A stretch of 64,000 nt of DNA from WHSW01 sp963742205. Lineage in GTDB: Bacteria; Actinomycetota; Thermoleophilia; Solirubrobacterales; 70-9. The stretch's first letter is position 1. The number at the start of each line of letters is the position of its first letter. The stretch is from contig CAVUKZ010000009.1 of NCBI GenBank assembly GCA_963742205.1, positions 496,001 to 560,000 of the forward strand. Reading direction: 5' to 3'. Positions 7,596 to 16,451 of the stretch are shown here, piece by piece. The translations under genes were made by a program, and so were the position numbers. The notes beneath the pieces were generated by a model. The model ran no database searches. It was not told the origin of the DNA and saw only the letters and a list, made by a program, of their open reading frames with translations.

Positions 7596-8447
7596 TCAGC
7601 CCGCGAGCCGCTCGGCGACCTCGGGCCGCTCGCAGAAGGCCACGATCTCGCGGGCCAGGCGCCCTCCCTGCCAGGCGAGCGGCGAGGCGCCGGGGTCCTC
7701 GCTGACGAGGGTCGCGCGGGGAAGCCGTGCGGCCCAGGCCTCGGCGACCGCGTAGGGGTGGCCGGGATCGGCCTCGTCGTGGCTGGCGACGACCAGCGCC
7801 GGCACGTCGAGGAACTCGAGCTCGTTGAGGTCTTCGAAGGGGTGCGATCGCGGCACCTCGCGCAGCGCCTCGGCGACCGCCGCGGGATGTCGGTGGCGCT
7901 CGAGTCGGTCGCGCGTGATCCGCAGGATCGTCTCGCGCCACCTCGGATCCAGATCGTGGTCGTACGCCGCCAGAAAGCCGTCGACCCCCCCGCGTTCGAG
8001 CCCGTCGGCGAGCCGGTCCCAGTACTCCAGGGTCCCCTCCTCCGCCGCGGCGCCCAGATAGACGGGGCCGATGATCACGAGCGCCGCCGCCCGCTCGGGG
8101 GCGGCGAGCGCGTGGGCGGTGAGCGTGTGCGCGCCCATCGAGTGCCCGGCGAGCACGTACGGGCGGCCGCTCGACTGCGCCTCGAGCAGCGCGCCGAGAT
8201 CGGCAGCGAGGGCCTCGAAGCCGTAGCCCGAGCCGGCCGGGGCCGGGTCGGACTCCCCGTGTCCGCGAGCGTCGTAGGCGAGCGTGCGAAAACCCGAGCG
8301 CTCCAGCGTGCGCGAGCCGTGGACCACGTAGCGCCGGGTCGCGGTGAGCCCGTGCAGGAGCGCGATCGGGTGGCCCTCCCCCGCCGCCTCACCGCGCAGC
8401 GCGGCGCCGTCGCGCTCGACCTCGAAGGCGACCGGGTCGTCGCTCAA
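7596..8447 (-). CDS. Alpha/beta-hydrolase fold protein
   Basis: A 283-residue alpha/beta hydrolase. The oxyanion region is IALLHGLTATRRYVVHGSR, the nucleophile elbow AGHSMGAHTL supplies the catalytic Ser, and an acidic residue is in VVASHDEADPGHPY. The expected His is not obvious near the C-terminus (SEDPGASPLAWQGG), as in some lineage-specific families. It starts at a TTG at 8447 that overlaps the stop of the upstream peroxiredoxin gene (TTGA), so the two are translationally coupled. The substrate is unknown. Confidence 0.8.
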   Translation of the reverse strand: MSDDPVAFEVERDGAALRGEAAGEGHPIALLHGLTATRRYVVHGSRTLERSGFRTLAYDARGHGESDPAPAGSGYGFEALAADLGALLEAQSSGRPYVLAGHSMGAHTLTAHALAAPERAAALVIIGPVYLGAAAEEGTLEYWDRLADGLERGGVDGFLAAYDHDLDPRWRETILRITRDRLERHRHPAAVAEALREVPRSHPFEDLNELEFLDVPALVVASHDEADPGHPYAVAEAWAARLPRATLVSEDPGASPLAWQGGRLAREIVAFCERPEVAERLAG

Positions 8448-8917
8448 CGGACCTCGGCGGCGTCGCGGGCAAGCGCCAGGGCGCCGGCGAGGTGCTCGAC
8501 GTCCTTGTAGCGCAGCCCGAGCAGCGCGACGTGGCGGTAGCGGACCGTGCCGTCTGGGTCGATCATGAAGATCGAGCGGCGCACGAGGCCACCCGGGCCG
8601 ACGACGCCGTAGGCGCGCGCGGTGGCGTGGTCGGGGTCCGAGAGCAGGGTCACCGTGAGCCCGTGCTCGGCGACGAAGCGCTCGTGCGAGGCGACCGACT
8701 GGGGCGAGATCCCCAGGACCTCGGCGTCGAGAGCGTCGAGGTGGTCGGCGGCATCCCGATACGAGCAGAACTGGCGCGTGCACACCGGCGTGAAGTCGCC
8801 CGGGTAAAAGGCCAGGATCACCCAGCGGCCGCGGAAGGCGGAAAGCCGATGCGTCTCTCCCCCGGTCCCCGCGAGCTCGAAGTCTGGTGCGCGATCGCCG
8901 ATCTCGGTTCTCGACAT
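8444..8917 (-). CDS. Peroxiredoxin (BCP/PrxQ-like)
   Basis: A 157-residue thioredoxin-fold peroxidase with PGDFTPVCTRQFCSYRD: the peroxidatic Cys in PVCT and a second Cys five residues later, the C-x4-C arrangement of atypical 2-Cys BCP/PrxQ enzymes that reduce hydroperoxides with thioredoxin. Start at the ATG at 8917, with TACGCT (8926–8931) 8 nt upstream. It is coupled to the downstream alpha/beta hydrolase. A second peroxiredoxin lies at 56971. Confidence 0.88.
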   Translation of the reverse strand: MSRTEIGDRAPDFELAGTGGETHRLSAFRGRWVILAFYPGDFTPVCTRQFCSYRDAADHLDALDAEVLGISPQSVASHERFVAEHGLTVTLLSDPDHATARAYGVVGPGGLVRRSIFMIDPDGTVRYRHVALLGLRYKDVEHLAGALALARDAAEVR

Positions 8918-8939
8918 CGGCGGCGAGCGTACCGCTCGC

Positions 8940-9609
8940 TCAGGAGCTGATCGTGACTTTGTTGATCGTCACGACCTGGGTCGGCTTCTCCTGGGCGTCG
9001 CCGAGCTTGTCGATCGCCTCGACCACGTCCATGCCGTCCGTGACGCGCCCGAGGACCGCGTAGTCCGGTGGGAGGCCCGGCGTCGGCGGGCGCCGTGACG
9101 ACGAAGAACTGGCTCCCCGAGGCGCCGGGCGGCTCGACGCTGGTCTTCGCCATCGCCACCAGGCCCTTCTCGTAGGTCGTGTCCTGCGGCGGCGGCTCGG
9201 TCACCGTGTAACCGGGGCCGCCGCTGCCGGTGCCGGTCGGGTCGCCGCCCTGGATCACGAATCCGGGGGCGATCCGGTGAAAGATCGTGCCGTCGTAGAA
9301 GCCCTGCTCGGCGAGGAACGCGAACGAGTTCGCGGTCTTCGGGGAGCCCTCGGTGTCGAGGTCGATCGTGAACTCGCCGCAGCTGGTCTGGACCTGGGCG
9401 GTCGCGTCCTGGCCCTTGGCGAGCACCTGTTGCGGCTTTTTGAACTGCTCCTTCTTGGGCGGCGGCTGGGAGACCTGCTCGCAGTCACCGGACGCGGTGG
9501 CGCTCGATTCGCCGTCGTCACCGCCGCGCGTGGCGACGAACACGCCGACGCCGGCGACGACCAGGAGCGCGACCACGAAGATCAGGGCGGTGCGGTGCCG
9601 ACTCTGCAT
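8940..9609 (-). CDS. Membrane-anchored cyclophilin-type peptidyl-prolyl isomerase (frame shift as read)
   Basis: The N-terminus has one transmembrane anchor (about 8–27) and a linker. A cyclophilin domain follows with EFTIDLDTEGSPKTANSFAF, YDGTIFHRIAPGFVIQGGDP and ASGSQFFVVT. Near 9077 an extra base breaks the frame. Removing it gives PPDYAVLGRVTDGMDVVEAI and an end at VTISS with the stop at 8940–8942, 222 aa in total. The protein would catalyse proline isomerisation outside the membrane. TAGCCT lies 8 nt before the ATG at 9609. The clean rejoining argues for an assembly indel. Confidence 0.8.
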
Positions 9610-9617
9610 CGGCGGTG

Positions 9618-9623
9618 AGGCTA
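9618..9623 (-). promoter_or_regulatory. -10-like element of the cyclophilin gene
   Basis: TAGCCT on the minus strand lies 8 nt before the ATG at 9609 with no ribosome site, another leaderless-type start. Confidence 0.4.
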
Positions 9624-9670
9624 GTAAACCGGCCACACGGCCCGGTGGCGGCTTGCGATCATGGCGCGAG

Positions 9671-10321
9671 ATGGCCGAGCCCGGAGGCGAGATCCCAACC
9701 CGCGTGCGGCTCGTCGGCCGCACGCTGAACGCGGTCGCGGCGCACGCGCCGTGGTTGTGGCCCGTAGTCCGCGGACCGGTCCAGGGCTACTTTGACCGCA
9801 TCGCCGACGGCTGGGACGCGCGCACCGGCGCGGGCTCACCGGACCACCTGGCGGCGCTGGCGGTCGCCACGCAGGAGATCAAGCCGGTGCCTGAGCGCGT
9901 CCTCGACCTCGGCACGGGCACCGGCGAGGCGGCGCTCTTTCTCGCGCGCGAGTTCCCCCGTGCGAGCGTCCGCGGCGTCGACCTGTCCGAGCGGATGATC
10001 CAGATCGCCAAGGGCAAGGTCGGGCTCGATCCCGAGGGGCGGCTTGCGTTCAGGGTCGCCGACGCCTCCTCCCTCCCCTACGACGACGACTCCTTCGACC
10101 TCATAACCCAGGTAAACCTGCCCCCCTTCTTCGGCGAGATCGCCCGTGTCCTGCGGCCCGGAGGTCACGTGGTGGTCGTCGCCAGCATCGGCTCGGCGAC
10201 CCCGTTCTTCACCCCCACATCGGTGCTCGCCCGCGGCTTTCGCCGCCGTGGCATCGAGCCCGTTGCCGACGGCGCTGTCGCGGACGGCACGTACTTCGTC
10301 GGCCGCGCGACCCGCGGCTAG
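9671..10321 (+). CDS. Class I SAM-dependent methyltransferase
   Basis: A 216-residue protein with the SAM-binding glycine motif VLDLGTGTGEAALFLARE, the motif II acidic position in VRGVDLSERMI, and the later motif LPYDDDSFDLIT followed by EIARVLRPGGHVVVV. This is the UbiE/Methyltransf_11 type, and the acceptor is unknown. The ATG at 9671 is chosen from the extended -10 (TTGCGATCAT, 8 nt upstream). Its TAG stop forms the first bases of the -10 hexamer of the lipid-kinase gene downstream. Confidence 0.85.
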   Translation: MAEPGGEIPTRVRLVGRTLNAVAAHAPWLWPVVRGPVQGYFDRIADGWDARTGAGSPDHLAALAVATQEIKPVPERVLDLGTGTGEAALFLAREFPRASVRGVDLSERMIQIAKGKVGLDPEGRLAFRVADASSLPYDDDSFDLITQVNLPPFFGEIARVLRPGGHVVVVASIGSATPFFTPTSVLARGFRRRGIEPVADGAVADGTYFVGRATRG

Positions 10322-10324
10322 GCT
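10319..10324 (+). promoter_or_regulatory. -10-like element of the lipid kinase–murT–gatD operon
   Basis: TAGGCT overlaps the upstream stop codon and lies 9 nt before the ATG at 10334. The same hexamer at the same distance precedes the SDR gene at 20113. Confidence 0.4.
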
Positions 10325-10333
10325 GACTCGGCG

Positions 10334-11233
10334 ATGAGCGAGGCGCGCCGTTTTCTGCTGCTGCTCAACCCCGCGGCCGGCGGCGGCCGGGCGCGCGAGC
10401 TGCTGCCGCGGATCGAGGCTGCGATGGGTGCCGCGGGGCTCCAGCATCGGGCGGTGCTCACCACCGGGCTTGAGCACGGCCGCGATGAGGCCCGCACGGC
10501 GGCTGAGAACGGCGAGATCTGTGTCGTGGTCAGCGGTGACGGGCTCATCGGCCAGGTCGGCGGCGCGCTCGCCGGCCGCGGGGCGACGATCGGCCTGATC
10601 TGCGGCGGGCGCGGCAACGACCTCGCGCGGGTGCTCGGGGTCCCCGACGACGTCGGCGAGGCGGTGGCCTTGCTCGCGGCCGGCGAGACCCGGGAGATCG
10701 ACGTCGGCGAGGTCAACGGCCATCGCTTCCTCGGGATCGCCAGCTGCGGGTTCGACTCGGACGCGAACCGGATCGCCAACGAGGCCCGGCTGGTCAAGGG
10801 CCGCCTCGTGTACGCGTACGCGGCGCTGCGCGCGCTGGTCGGCTGGAAGCAGGCGACCTTCACCCTCACGCTCGACGGCGAGCGCACGAGCTATCGCGGT
10901 TACGGGGTTGCGGCCGCCAACAGCCGCGCCTACGGAGGCGGCATGTACGCGGCCCCCGACGCGGAGCTCGACGACGGCCTCATCGACGTCGTCACCCTGA
11001 GTGAGACGAGCAAGATGCGGTTTCTCACCGGCGTGCTGCCCAAGGTCTTCGACGGCAGCCACGTGAAGCTGCCCGAGATCGGCGTGCGGCGCGCGGCCGA
11101 GGTCCGGATCGAGGCCGACCGGCCCTTCGCCGTCTACGCGGACGGCGACCACATCGCCGACCTCCCGGCGGTCGTGAGCCTGCTGCCCCGCGCCCTGCGG
11201 GTGATCGTGCCCGCCCCGGCGCCGCCGGGATGA
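10334..11233 (+). CDS. Diacylglycerol kinase catalytic-domain lipid kinase (YegS/DgkB-like)
   Basis: A 299-residue DAGK-fold kinase. It opens with FLLLLNPAAGGGRARELLP. The nucleotide-binding segment is VVSGDGLIGQVGGALAG (usual GGDGT written GDGLI) and GGRGNDLARVLG (usual GGTGNDLAR). The C-terminal domain has NSRAYGGGMYAAPDAELDDG. Such enzymes phosphorylate diacylglycerol or related lipids at the membrane and feed lipid carriers back into phospholipid synthesis. It overlaps murT by 4 nt (ATGA), so it heads a cell-envelope operon. Confidence 0.85.
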   Translation: MSEARRFLLLLNPAAGGGRARELLPRIEAAMGAAGLQHRAVLTTGLEHGRDEARTAAENGEICVVVSGDGLIGQVGGALAGRGATIGLICGGRGNDLARVLGVPDDVGEAVALLAAGETREIDVGEVNGHRFLGIASCGFDSDANRIANEARLVKGRLVYAYAALRALVGWKQATFTLTLDGERTSYRGYGVAAANSRAYGGGMYAAPDAELDDGLIDVVTLSETSKMRFLTGVLPKVFDGSHVKLPEIGVRRAAEVRIEADRPFAVYADGDHIADLPAVVSLLPRALRVIVPAPAPPG

Positions 11234-12618
11234 GCGCGGCCGCCTTTCGGGCCAAGGTCGGGATCGCGCGGGCGACCGGGGCGCTGAGCCGGCGCAGCGG
11301 CCGCGGCGGCGGCACGACCCTCCCCGGGCGACTCCTGCTGCGCATCGCGCCCGACGCGATCTCCCGCCTCGGCGCCGAGCTCACGCAGGGATCGACGATC
11401 GTCAGCGCGACCAACGGCAAGACGACCACGGCCGGCATGCTCGCCGCCGCGCTGCGCGCCGCGGGGCGCGATCCGGTGCACAACCGCGCGGGCTCGAACA
11501 TGAGCTGGGGCGTGGCGACGGCGCTGCTGGAGCAGAGCGGCCCCGAGGGCCTGTTCGAGGTCGACGAGGCGTGGCTGCCGCGCATCGCGGCCGAGCTCGA
11601 CCCCGGCCTCATCGTGCTCGGCAACCTCTTCCGCGACCAGCTCGACCGCTACGGCGAGCTCGAGACGCTCGCGGACGAGTGGGCGGCGATGGTCGACCAG
11701 CGCGCCGGACGCAGCGGCTTCGTGCTCAACGCCGACGACCCGCTGATCGCCGACCTCGGCCGCGACCGCGAGCTTCGTCGCCGGCCGGGGGTCACCTACT
11801 TCGGGATCGAGGACCCGGCCCAGGCCCTGCCGGAGCTCCAGCACGCGCACGACGCGAAGCACTGCCGGCGCTGCGGCCACCCCTACGCGTACGAGCGGGC
11901 CTTCGTGGGCCACCTCGGCCACTACAGCTGCCCCAACTGCGGGGCCGACCGCCCCGAGCCCGACCTCGCGGCCACGGAGATCGAGCTCCGCGGCATGACC
12001 GGGTCGCGGGCGCGCCTGCGGACCCCCGAGGGCGAGGCGGAGCTCGAGCTCCCGCTTCCCGGCCTCTACAACGTCTACAACGCGCTGGCCGCGCTGGCGG
12101 CGGCGCTGCGCCTGGGCGTCACGCTCGAGCGCGCGGTCGGGGCGCTGGCGTCGGTGCAGGCAGCTTTCGGCCGGGTCGAGACGATCGAGGTCGCCGGCAC
12201 CCCCGTCTCGATCCTGCTGATCAAGAACCCCGCGGGGGCCAACGAGGTGCTGCGCACGTTGCGGCTCGAGGCCGCGCGGGAACACGCCGAGGGCCTCGAC
12301 CTGTGGATCGCCCTCAACGACCGAATCGCCGACGGCCGCGACGTCTCCTGGGTCTGGGACGCCGACTTCGAGCTGATCACGGGGGTCGCCCGCCGGATCG
12401 TCTGCGCCGGGACCCGGGCGCCGGAGATGGCCGTGCGCCTCAAGTACGCCGGCGTCGACCCGGCGGCGATCGAGATCGAGCCCTCGATCGAGCGCTCGCT
12501 CGACCGCGCGGTGGCCGCGGCCGACGGCCCGCTGTTCGCGCTGCCGACCTACACGGCGCTGATCGAGCTCCGCCGACTGCTGGCCGCGCGCGGGCTGGCT
12601 CGGGAGTTCTGGCGATGA
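11230..12618 (+). CDS. murT: Lipid II isoglutaminyl synthase, MurT subunit
   Basis: A 462-residue Mur-ligase-like protein with the P-loop SATNGKTTTAG. The central domain carries an inserted zinc ribbon, CRRCGHPYAY … CPNCG, at about residues 212–238, the hallmark of MurT. A C-terminal DUF1727-type domain includes KNPAGANEVLRTL. With GatD it amidates the alpha-carboxyl of D-iGlu in lipid II to D-iGln, using glutamine-derived ammonia and ATP. It overlaps its neighbours by 4 nt on both sides. Unusually, gatD is not directly next; a methyltransferase gene intervenes. Confidence 0.92.
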   Translation: MSAAAFRAKVGIARATGALSRRSGRGGGTTLPGRLLLRIAPDAISRLGAELTQGSTIVSATNGKTTTAGMLAAALRAAGRDPVHNRAGSNMSWGVATALLEQSGPEGLFEVDEAWLPRIAAELDPGLIVLGNLFRDQLDRYGELETLADEWAAMVDQRAGRSGFVLNADDPLIADLGRDRELRRRPGVTYFGIEDPAQALPELQHAHDAKHCRRCGHPYAYERAFVGHLGHYSCPNCGADRPEPDLAATEIELRGMTGSRARLRTPEGEAELELPLPGLYNVYNALAALAAALRLGVTLERAVGALASVQAAFGRVETIEVAGTPVSILLIKNPAGANEVLRTLRLEAAREHAEGLDLWIALNDRIADGRDVSWVWDADFELITGVARRIVCAGTRAPEMAVRLKYAGVDPAAIEIEPSIERSLDRAVAAADGPLFALPTYTALIELRRLLAARGLAREFWR

Positions 12619-13350
12619 GCGCCCCGCGGCTCGACTCGGAGGTCGTCTGGCACGACGTGGAGTGCGGCGCCTACGCCGCCGACCTCCCGGCCTGGGCGGA
12701 GCTCGCCGCCGGTGCCGCCGGGCCGGTGCTCGAGCTCGGCGCGGGAACCGGGCGGGTGTCGCTGCACCTGGCCCGGGCGGGGTTCGACGTCGTCGCCGTC
12801 GACAGCGCGAGCGACCTGATCGGTGAGCTCGCGCACCGCGCCGAGGCGGCCGGGCTCGCGGTCGAGGCCGTCTGCGCCGACGCTCGCCGACTCGAGCTTG
12901 GTCGCGAGGTCGCGGCCGTGATCGCCCCGATGCAGCTCATGCACCTGCTCGGGGGCGCGGGCGGGCGCGCGGCGGCCCTGACCGCTGCGCGTGCCCACCT
13001 GCCCCGGGCGGTGTGTTCGCCGCCGCGCTGCTCGCCGACGAGACCGCCGCCGACGGCGAGGGCGGCTCGGTGCTTCCGGACGTGCGCGAGCTCGACGGCT
13101 GGGTCTGCTCGAGCCTGCCGCTGGAGGTCGCGGTGGCCGGTGGCGGGATCGAGGTTCGCCGCCTGCGCCAGCTCGTGAGCCCCGGGGGCGAGTTGACCGA
13201 GCGCCTCGCCTCGGTTCACCTGGACCGGCTGACGGCCGATGCCTTCGAGCGCGAGGCCGAGGCGACGGGGTTTCGGCGCCGCGAGCGGATCGCCGTCCCC
13301 CCACGCCCGACCACGTCGGCTCGACGATCTCCGTGCTCGAGGTGGACTGA
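12615..13350 (+). CDS. SAM-dependent methyltransferase between murT and gatD (two frame shifts as read)
   Basis: The protein opens MSAPRLDSEVVWHDVECGAY and has the SAM motif VLELGAGTGRVSLHLA and the acidic loop VVAVDSASDLIGELA. The frame breaks twice, each time at a homopolymer that appears one base short: GGG near 13008 and a C run at 13297–13302. Restoring both gives a continuous 245-aa protein ending VGSTISVLEVD. Start overlaps the murT stop (ATGA) and its stop overlaps the gatD ATG (TGATG), so the three are translationally coupled. A target in cell-wall precursor synthesis is an inference from position alone. Confidence 0.7.
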
Positions 13351-14093
13351 TGGAGCTGCGGCTGCTGGCGCTGTACCCGGAGCAGATGAACATCTACGCC
13401 GACCGCGGGAACATCCTCTTCCTGCGGCGGCGCTGCGAATGGCGCGGGATCGGCTTCGAGCTCGCGTCCGCCGGGCCGGGCGAGCGCTTTGACCCGTCGG
13501 CCCACGACCTGATCTACATCGGCGGCGGCCAGGACCGCGACCAGCGCCTCGTCGCCGGGGACATGCTCGAGACCAAGCGCGAGGCGCTCGCGGCCGCGCT
13601 GGACGACGGCGCCGCGGTGCTCGCCGTCTGCGGCGGGTACCAGCTGCTCGGCCACAGCTACGAGCTCGGCAGCGAGCGGATCGCCGGCCTGGGGCTCGCC
13701 GACCTCGAGACCGTGCGGGAGCCCGGTGCGCGGCTGATCGGCAACGTCGCGATCGAGGTCGAGCTCGGCGAGCGCGGGACGCAGGTGATCGCCGGGTTTG
13801 AGAACCACGGCGGGCGTACGCGCCTCGGGCCGGACGCCACACCGTTCGGGCGGGTGCTCAGCGGCCACGGCAACAACGGCGTCGACGGGCTCGAGGGCGT
13901 CCGCCGCCACAACATGATCGGCACCTACCTCCACGGTCCCCTGCTGCCGAAGAACTCATCGCTCGCCGATCACCTGATCGAGCTCGCGCTCGCCCGGCGC
14001 ACCGCCTCGCGAGTGGAGCTCGAGCCGCTCGGAGACGAGTTCGAGCGCGCGGCCCACCAGGGCGCTCTGGCCGCCGCGCACGTCCGTCGCTGA
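13350..14093 (+). CDS. gatD: Lipid II isoglutaminyl synthase, GatD glutaminase subunit
   Basis: A 247-residue class I glutamine amidotransferase of the CobB/CobQ type. The nucleophile Cys is in VLAVCGGYQLLG (about residue 94) and the catalytic His in GTYLHGPLLPKN (about 194). It opens MELRLLALYPEQMNIYADRG, characteristic of GatD. It releases ammonia from glutamine for MurT. Start at the ATG at 13350 overlapping the preceding stop. It closes the operon; no clear terminator follows. Confidence 0.92.
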   Translation: MELRLLALYPEQMNIYADRGNILFLRRRCEWRGIGFELASAGPGERFDPSAHDLIYIGGGQDRDQRLVAGDMLETKREALAAALDDGAAVLAVCGGYQLLGHSYELGSERIAGLGLADLETVREPGARLIGNVAIEVELGERGTQVIAGFENHGGRTRLGPDATPFGRVLSGHGNNGVDGLEGVRRHNMIGTYLHGPLLPKNSSLADHLIELALARRTASRVELEPLGDEFERAAHQGALAAAHVRR

Positions 14094-14257
14094 GCGTTCC
14101 CCGTTGCGAGTATCGGCTAACCCTTTAGTCTCGGCACCTGGCTGCCGATGACGAGAAACGAGTCCGCGCCTAGACAAAGATTTCTAGAAGGGGGTCCGTA
14201 GCGCACTCGTCGATGTAGCCGAGAAGATCCAGGTTGCCGCCGCCGGAGGAGGGTCAG

Positions 14258-15982
14258 ATGTCAAGCCGCCACTCAAAGCTCATCTTCGGCATGGCAGCCG
14301 CGCTGACGTTCGCCGTGCTCGCGGGCATCGCGATCGTGATCGCCAACTCCCAGGCCAGCGACCGCGACGACGTCAGCGAGCGGTTCACCAGGCGGCCCGC
14401 GATCTCGGCCACCCTCACCAGCGCCCTGTTCTCGGCGACCACGACCGCGCCGCAGCAACAGAAGCGGCTGGCCGAGCTGTACGGCGGCAAGAGCGTCTCG
14501 AACGCCACGCTCACGCGCGCCGCCGAGCGCAGCGACGACGTCTTCATCGCCCTGCTCGACCCGCAGGGCGAGTTGCTGGCACTCTCCGGCGCCGCGCCGC
14601 CCGGCGTCAAGGGCGAGCTCGCCTCCGACCCGGAATACGTCCAGGCGGTCCGCGACGGTCACCAGCCGGTGGCCCTCTCCGACTATCTGGATCTCGGGCC
14701 CGGCGGCGAGGCCACCCAGGCCTTCGTGCAGCCGATCGAGTCCGCCTCCGGGACCCGGCTCCTGGTCACGGGCTTGGGACCCCAGAACCTCTACGCGTTC
14801 CTGAGCTCGAGCCTCACCTCGCTGGTCGACATCGTGGGCGGCCAGGCCTACATCGTGGACTCCAACGGCGCGGTGGTCGCGAGCTCCGACCCGGCGGGCA
14901 AGCCGGCGCAGCCGGTCCCGGTGCCCGGGCTCACCGAGGCGCTCGCGTCCGGGATGGTCGGGCCGCTGCCGGACGATCAGTACTTCGCGGCGGCGCCGAT
15001 CGCGAACTCGTCCTGGCAGGTGGTCACGGTCGCCCCCGAGGCCGACGTCTTCGCCTCCGTCAACGGCTTCCACCAGTGGGTGCCCTGGTTGCTGTTCAGC
15101 GCCTTCGCGCTCGCCCTGATCGCCGCGTTCGCGCTTCTGTACCGGGTGCTGCGCAACGCCACCGAGCTCACCGTCGCGCACGAACAGCTGGACGCCAGCA
15201 ACCGCGTGCTCCAGCGTCGCGCGAAGGAGCTCGAGCGCTCGAACGCCGAGCTCGAGCAGTTCGCCTCGATCGCCTCACACGACCTCCAGGAGCCGCTGCG
15301 CAAGGTCCAGATGTTCAGCCAGCGGGCGCTGGAGGTCGATGGCGACAACCTGTCCGACAAGGGCCGCGACTACCTGCGCCGCAACACCGAGGCCGCGAGC
15401 CGGATGCAGATGCTGATCGAGGACCTGCTGATGTTCTCCCGGGTCGGGACCCAGGGCCGCCCCTTCGTGGAGACGGATCTGAACAAGACCGTGGCCGCGG
15501 TGATCTCCGACCTCGAGACGACGATCCAGGCCGCCGACGGCACGGTGGAGGTCGGCGTGCTGCCGACCGCGGTCGTCGACGAACCGCAGATCCGCCAGCT
15601 GTTCCAGAACCTGATCTCGAACGCGATCAAGTTCCGGCGCCGGGACGTACCGCCGGTGGTCCGGATCGACGGTGAGGTCACGGGACGCTTTGCCGAGATC
15701 AGCGTCAGCGACAACGGGATCGGCTTCGATCCCCGCTACGCGACCCGGATCTTCCGCGTCTTCGAGCGCCTGCACGGCCGCGGTGAGTACCCCGGGACGG
15801 GGATCGGGCTCGCGCTCTGCCGCAAGATCGCGGAGCGCCACGGCGGCTCGATCGCGGTCGACAGCACGCCCGAAAAGGGCTCGGTGTTTACGGTTACCCT
15901 TCCGCGGCAGCGAGCCCCCGAGCAGAACCTCGAACCGGCCGCGTCCAGTGATGACCGCAAGCGGGAGGTCGTAGGTGTCTGA
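14258..15982 (+). CDS. Sensor histidine kinase with extracellular Cache-like domain
   Basis: A 574-residue membrane kinase. TM1 is at about 8–30 and an extracellular region of about 240 residues resembles a Cache/PAS-like sensor. TM2 at about 273–298 (WVPWLLFSAFALALIAAFAL) leads into a coiled coil with no HAMP. A HisKA domain follows with phospho-acceptor His in ASIASHDLQEPLRKVQ, then a HATPase_c domain with N-box FQNLISNAIKF and G boxes VSDNGIGFDP and GTGIGLALCRKI. The H-box type is that of phytochrome-like/Rcp1-coupled kinases. The ATG at 14258 follows GGAGGAGGG. It overlaps the response-regulator gene by 8 nt. Confidence 0.88.
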   Translation: MSSRHSKLIFGMAAALTFAVLAGIAIVIANSQASDRDDVSERFTRRPAISATLTSALFSATTTAPQQQKRLAELYGGKSVSNATLTRAAERSDDVFIALLDPQGELLALSGAAPPGVKGELASDPEYVQAVRDGHQPVALSDYLDLGPGGEATQAFVQPIESASGTRLLVTGLGPQNLYAFLSSSLTSLVDIVGGQAYIVDSNGAVVASSDPAGKPAQPVPVPGLTEALASGMVGPLPDDQYFAAAPIANSSWQVVTVAPEADVFASVNGFHQWVPWLLFSAFALALIAAFALLYRVLRNATELTVAHEQLDASNRVLQRRAKELERSNAELEQFASIASHDLQEPLRKVQMFSQRALEVDGDNLSDKGRDYLRRNTEAASRMQMLIEDLLMFSRVGTQGRPFVETDLNKTVAAVISDLETTIQAADGTVEVGVLPTAVVDEPQIRQLFQNLISNAIKFRRRDVPPVVRIDGEVTGRFAEISVSDNGIGFDPRYATRIFRVFERLHGRGEYPGTGIGLALCRKIAERHGGSIAVDSTPEKGSVFTVTLPRQRAPEQNLEPAASSDDRKREVVGV

Positions 15983-16451
15983 CGGCGAAGCGATAACGAT
16001 CCTCATCGCCGATGACGATGAGGAGGACCGGGTCCTCACCCAGGAGGCGCTCTCGGGCGCCCGCCTGACCAACGACCTGCGCTTCGTTGTCGACGGCGAG
16101 GACCTGATGGACTACCTGCGCCACGAGGGGCGTTACGCGTCCGACACGAGCTCGGCCCCCCTCCCCGGGATCATCCTGCTCGACCTCAACATGCCGAAGC
16201 TGGACGGGCGCGAGGCGCTTGCCGAGATCAAGTCCGACCCGAACCTCCGCCAGATTCCGGTGGTGGTGCTCACCACGTCGAGCGCCGAGGCCGACGTCGT
16301 GCGCTCCTACGAGCTCGGCGTCAACTCGTTCATCACCAAGCCCGTGACCTTCGCCGGCCTCGTCGAGGTCATGCAGGGGTTTTCGCGTTACTGGTTCGAG
16401 ATCGTCGAGCTCCCGGCCCGGGTGATCGCGGGCGGCAATGGAAGGGCGTGA
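15975..16451 (+). CDS. Single-domain response regulator (Rcp1/CheY-like)
   Basis: A 158-residue receiver-only protein: acidic pocket in ILIADDDEEDRVL, phospho-acceptor Asp in GIILLDLNMPKLDGREAL, Thr/Ser in VVVLTTSSAEADV, and Lys in NSFITKPVTFAGL. The long loop before the Asp and the extended C-terminus match Rcp1-type regulators that pair with HDLQEP-type kinases. Starts at a GTG inside the end of the kinase gene, so it is the cognate partner. There is no output domain, so it works by phosphotransfer or protein contact. The next gene starts 14 nt inside its end. Confidence 0.88.
   Translation: MSDGEAITILIADDDEEDRVLTQEALSGARLTNDLRFVVDGEDLMDYLRHEGRYASDTSSAPLPGIILLDLNMPKLDGREALAEIKSDPNLRQIPVVVLTTSSAEADVVRSYELGVNSFITKPVTFAGLVEVMQGFSRYWFEIVELPARVIAGGNGRA

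Noticed and set aside
7596..8447. Second alpha/beta hydrolase as another triad-less enzyme
   Set aside because: Its nucleophile elbow GHSMG is intact and only the His could not be assigned by eye. That is not enough to call it inactive.
14100..14257. Possible cyclic-di-GMP (GEMM) riboswitch upstream of the kinase–REC/EAL operon (GGCACCTGGCTGCCGATG)
   Set aside because: Only a 5-bp CGGCA/TGCCG stem is visible and the conserved GEMM tetraloop and receptor are missing. A covariance search would be needed; by eye it is not supported.
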